Positions 1 through 6,273 of a DNA stretch of 6,273 nt are shown in pieces. The position numbers and the translations under genes were made by a program. The stretch covers positions 1 to 6,273 of the forward strand of contig JACQOY010000159.1 of assembly GCA_016207765.1 (NCBI GenBank). The letters run 5' to 3'. The notes beneath the pieces were generated by a model, which made no database searches, was not told the origin of the DNA, and saw only the letters and a list, made by a program, of their open reading frames with translations. Origin of the DNA: Deltaproteobacteria bacterium (lineage in GTDB: Bacteria; UBA10199; SBBF01). Position 1 is the first letter of the stretch, and the number at the start of each line of letters is the position of its first letter.

Positions 1-33
1 AGAATATATATCTATATAAATACAATTAGGGGG
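1..33 (+). promoter_or_regulatory. AT-rich leader and ribosome binding site of dnaN
   Basis: Bases 1-27 contain only three G or C residues, a sharp contrast with the genes that follow. They include two TATATA blocks (5-10 and 13-18) separated by TC, and -10-like hexamers TATAAA (15-20) and TACAAT (21-26). No -35 element can be judged because the window begins here, and a start from either hexamer would leave almost no leader before the ribosome binding site, so a promoter is only possible. The Shine-Dalgarno AGGGGG at 28-33, 8 bases before the dnaN ATG, is clear and fixes that start. In bacteria where dnaA precedes dnaN, such AT-rich DNA can also be part of the origin unwinding region; no DnaA box was seen in the window. 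Confidence 0.45.
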
Positions 34-41
34 AAACAACC

Positions 42-1136
42 ATGGAATTCAAAATCACCAAAAAAGATTTTCTTGAGGGCTTAAGTCAAACCCAGGGGGT
101 TGTTGAAAAGAAAAACACCATGCCTGTTTTGTCGAATGTTCTTCTTGAGGCCGAAAAACAGGGTTTGAAAATTTCCGCAACCGACCTTGAAGTGGCGGTT
201 GTTTGTCAATGCCCCGCGCAAATTCTCGAAGCGGGAAAGATCACTATTCCCGCCCGGAGCCTTCACGACATTGTCCGTGAGGTGGATCAATCCGAGATTA
301 CCGTCAAGGCCGACAATCGGGACCGTCTGGAATTGGCTTCCGGCTCGTCCCTTTTCAAGATTCCCGGTTTGAACGCCAAAGAATTTCCGGCCCTTCCCGT
401 CGTTACGGCCAAAAGTGTTGAAATCCCGTGTGAGATTCTTCGGAACATGGTGGAAAAAACCTCTTTTTCGATGTCCGCTGATGAAACCCGCTACAACCTG
501 AACGGTGTCCTCCTCCAAAAGGAAAAAGAGGGGGAAATTCGCATGGTGGCGACCGATGGACACCGGTTGGCCTTGGTTGATCAAAAAATTCCCGCCGGGT
601 TTGACGCCGTGAAGGCAATTATTCCGCGGAAGGGGGTTTCCGAACTCAAGAAGATGGTGTCAGGGGAGGGAAGCTTCGAATTGGCTTTAAGCCCGAAAAA
701 CCTCTTTGCCAGACGGGGAAATGTCACCCTGACTGTCCGGTTGATTGACGGCGAGTATCCCGATTACTCCCGTGTCATTCCGAAAGACAACGACAAGATC
801 GTCTCAATTCCCCGGGAACCGTTTATCGGCGCCTTGAGACGCGTTTCCCTCCTGTCCAACGAACGCTCGCGCGGTGTTGTCCTGTCGGTTTCTCCCGCCC
901 ACCTGGAGGTTTCGACAAACAATCCCGACTTGGGGGAGGCGCGCGAAGAGATAGCCATCGATTACAAGGGACCGAACATGAATATCGGCTTCAACGCCCG
1001 GTATTTTCTTGATGTTTTGGACGTGGTTCGCGACGAAAAAATCGTTTTGGCGTTCAAGGATGAACTGTCCCCCTGCCTGATCCTTTCGGAGTACGACCGG
1101 GGCTTCCAAAGCGTCATCATGCCGATGAGGATATGA
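42..1136 (+). CDS. dnaN: DNA polymerase III beta subunit (sliding clamp)
   Basis: DnaN is the ring-shaped dimeric clamp that encircles DNA and tethers the replicative polymerase and many repair proteins. The 364-residue product matches the usual length (E. coli 366) and has the three successive clamp domains at about 1-120, 128-244 and 245-364. Recognisable family motifs are YNLNGV (151-156), ATDGHRLA (170-177), LIDGEYPDY (234-242), the GFNARYFLDVL segment (316-326) and the C-terminal MPMRI (360-364), which helps form the peptide-binding pocket for clamp partners. The ATG is supported by AGGGGG 8 bases upstream and by the N-terminus beginning directly at the first beta strand. recF follows after 7 bases, so the two are almost certainly co-transcribed. 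The gene looks intact and ordinary. Confidence 0.98.
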   Translation: MEFKITKKDFLEGLSQTQGVVEKKNTMPVLSNVLLEAEKQGLKISATDLEVAVVCQCPAQILEAGKITIPARSLHDIVREVDQSEITVKADNRDRLELASGSSLFKIPGLNAKEFPALPVVTAKSVEIPCEILRNMVEKTSFSMSADETRYNLNGVLLQKEKEGEIRMVATDGHRLALVDQKIPAGFDAVKAIIPRKGVSELKKMVSGEGSFELALSPKNLFARRGNVTLTVRLIDGEYPDYSRVIPKDNDKIVSIPREPFIGALRRVSLLSNERSRGVVLSVSPAHLEVSTNNPDLGEAREEIAIDYKGPNMNIGFNARYFLDVLDVVRDEKIVLAFKDELSPCLILSEYDRGFQSVIMPMRI

Positions 1137-1143
1137 TCTTTTT

Positions 1144-2253
1144 GTGCATCTTAAATCCCTCTTGCTGAAGAATTTCCGTAATTACAGGGACCAACAGGTA
1201 CAACTCCATTCGAATTTCAATTTTATTTTCGGAAAAAACGCCCAGGGGAAAACGAATCTTCTCGAGGCGATCTATTATCTCGGTTATCTCAAGTCCTTTC
1301 GTACCTCAACCCGGGATCATCTCTTGTCACGCGGGGGATCAACGGCGGTTATCGAGGCCGATGTGGACATACCGCCTATTTCGCATCAAATCCGGATTCT
1401 TTTCGAGGCGAAAAAAAGGGAGGTTTGGCTCAACAAAAAAAGGCCGCAACTCTTTCGGGACTATTACGGCCTTGTCCCGATTCTGCTTTTCGAGCCGGGG
1501 GAGGTCTACCTTTTTCGAGAATCCCCCTCGCAGAGGCGCCGATTCATGAATCAGGCGGTTTTTTTGGATTATCCCCCTTCCCTTAAAACATTACGGGCCT
1601 ATGACGAGGTTCTGGCGCAAAAGAACCGAATCCTAAAAGAGGGGGGCGGCTCTGTCGCCTTGGAAATCTGGAATGAGCAACTGGTCCAGCTGGGGGCCCG
1701 CATCATCAGACAGCGGATTGAGTGGATCCAAAAAATGAGCGGGGAGATGGAAGGGGAATATCGAAATCTTTCCCTGGGTGGCGAAAAGGTGATGATTCGT
1801 TATGACTCGAGCGTTCCTGTTTTGGACAAAGAGATGTCGGAAGAAAAAATCCTTGAAGCCCTCCGGTTGACAGTACGCGAAAAAGAGGGGGAAGAGAAAA
1901 GACGGGGGGAATCGGTAGTAGGACCGCATCGGGATGATTTTTCGTTGATTATCGATGATCGATCGGTCGGCGAATTCGGGTCACAGGGGGAAAACCGTTC
2001 AGCCATTATTGCCCTCAAACTTTCGCAGATCAAACTCTATGAAAAAGAGCACCAAAAGACCCCCATTTTTCTTCTCGATGATGTTGTTTCCGAGCTCGAT
2101 TTGGGGCGGACACAAGGGCTTTTTTCCACCCTTCAAACCACCCCCGGACAGGTCCTTATTACCGCCACCGAAAAGTCAAAATTACTGAGTAATTTCAAAG
2201 AGAAAGGGGCTTACTTTTTGGTTGAAGCGGGGGAGGTTCGTGTGTTAGGTTGA
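1144..2253 (+). CDS. recF: DNA replication and repair protein RecF
   Basis: RecF is an SMC/Rad50-like ATPase that, with RecO and RecR, loads RecA at single-strand gaps and protects stalled forks. The 369-residue product shows the N-terminal LLLKNFRNY segment (6-14), Walker A G-K-N-A-Q-G-K-T-N (30-38), an ABC signature SQGENRS (280-286), Walker B FLLDD (309-313) followed by the D-loop SELD (316-319), and the ITATE switch segment (339-343). Length agrees with the family (about 360-370). The start is GTG; no upstream in-frame start fits, because the conserved strand begins at residue 2. Its ribosome binding site is weak: GAGGA at 1127-1131 inside the end of dnaN, 12 bases away, so translation is probably coupled to dnaN. 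The signature has E-N where many RecF proteins have Q-Q. Two A7 tracts (1411-1417 and 1435-1441) each encode Lys-Lys-Arg. Confidence 0.96.
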   Translation: MHLKSLLLKNFRNYRDQQVQLHSNFNFIFGKNAQGKTNLLEAIYYLGYLKSFRTSTRDHLLSRGGSTAVIEADVDIPPISHQIRILFEAKKREVWLNKKRPQLFRDYYGLVPILLFEPGEVYLFRESPSQRRRFMNQAVFLDYPPSLKTLRAYDEVLAQKNRILKEGGGSVALEIWNEQLVQLGARIIRQRIEWIQKMSGEMEGEYRNLSLGGEKVMIRYDSSVPVLDKEMSEEKILEALRLTVREKEGEEKRRGESVVGPHRDDFSLIIDDRSVGEFGSQGENRSAIIALKLSQIKLYEKEHQKTPIFLLDDVVSELDLGRTQGLFSTLQTTPGQVLITATEKSKLLSNFKEKGAYFLVEAGEVRVLG

Positions 2254-2267
2254 GATGGCTATTTATA

Positions 2268-6249
<3,982 letters not shown>

Positions 6250-6258
6250 GCTAAAACG

Positions 6259-6265
6259 CCCCTTC
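6259..6265 (-). promoter_or_regulatory. Ribosome binding site of ggt
   Basis: Read on the minus strand, GAAGGGG lies 9 bases before ATG 6249. It decides the start in favour of this ATG rather than the in-frame TTG at 6267, which lies upstream of the ribosome binding site. The promoter would lie beyond the right edge of the window. Confidence 0.7.
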
Positions 6266-6273
6266 AAGCGAAC

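Noticed and set aside
81..584. Minus-strand open frame of 167 codons opposite dnaN
   Set aside because: Antisense shadow of dnaN; no domain recognised and no independent support.
1435..1441. Programmed -1 ribosomal frameshift site in recF
   Set aside because: The frame reads C-AAA-AAA rather than A-AAA-AAG, which would mismatch after slipping, and the full-length RecF is read without a shift.
6250..6267. Upstream TTG start for ggt, adding six residues
   Set aside because: The codon is upstream of the GAAGGGG site serving ATG 6249, and the extension would precede a well-formed signal peptide.

Overview
The window is a bacterial chromosome segment that runs from the replication-initiation gene cluster into an unrelated peptidase gene. 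Three plus-strand genes come first: dnaN (sliding clamp), recF (gap-repair ATPase) and gyrB (gyrase B subunit). This is the classical dnaA-dnaN-recF-gyrB order near oriC, so dnaA is probably just outside the left edge. A minus-strand ggt gene for an exported gamma-glutamyltranspeptidase fills the rest.

The organism looks Gram-negative or diderm. GyrB is about 806 residues and carries the long insert between the TOPRIM region and the C-terminal RYKGLGEM motif that is typical of proteobacterial gyrases and absent from the roughly 640-residue Gram-positive form. The GGT precursor has a Sec signal peptide, consistent with a periplasmic enzyme. By eye the base composition is moderate, slightly above 50% GC. 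A deltaproteobacterium-like lineage would fit, but I cannot fix the taxon from sequence alone.

Layout: 1-41 is a very AT-rich leader ending in a strong ribosome binding site; 42-1136 is dnaN; 1144-2253 is recF, which starts at GTG 7 bases after dnaN; 2254-2344 is a GC-rich intergenic stretch almost entirely made of three consecutive stem-loops; 2345-4765 is gyrB; 4762-6249 (minus) is ggt, whose stop codon overlaps the gyrB stop codon; 6250-6273 holds the ggt ribosome binding site. No interval longer than about 90 bases lacks a gene.

DnaN, RecF and GyrB belong to DNA replication, gap repair and supercoiling control, and are probably at least partly co-transcribed. GGT, in glutathione and gamma-glutamyl metabolism, has no evident functional link to them and sits where gyrA often follows gyrB.

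I see no convincing undescribed multi-gene system. The items most worth a second look are the hairpin array pressed against the gyrB start, the shortened GGT large subunit just before its self-cleavage site, and the stop-to-stop gyrB/ggt junction with no visible terminator.
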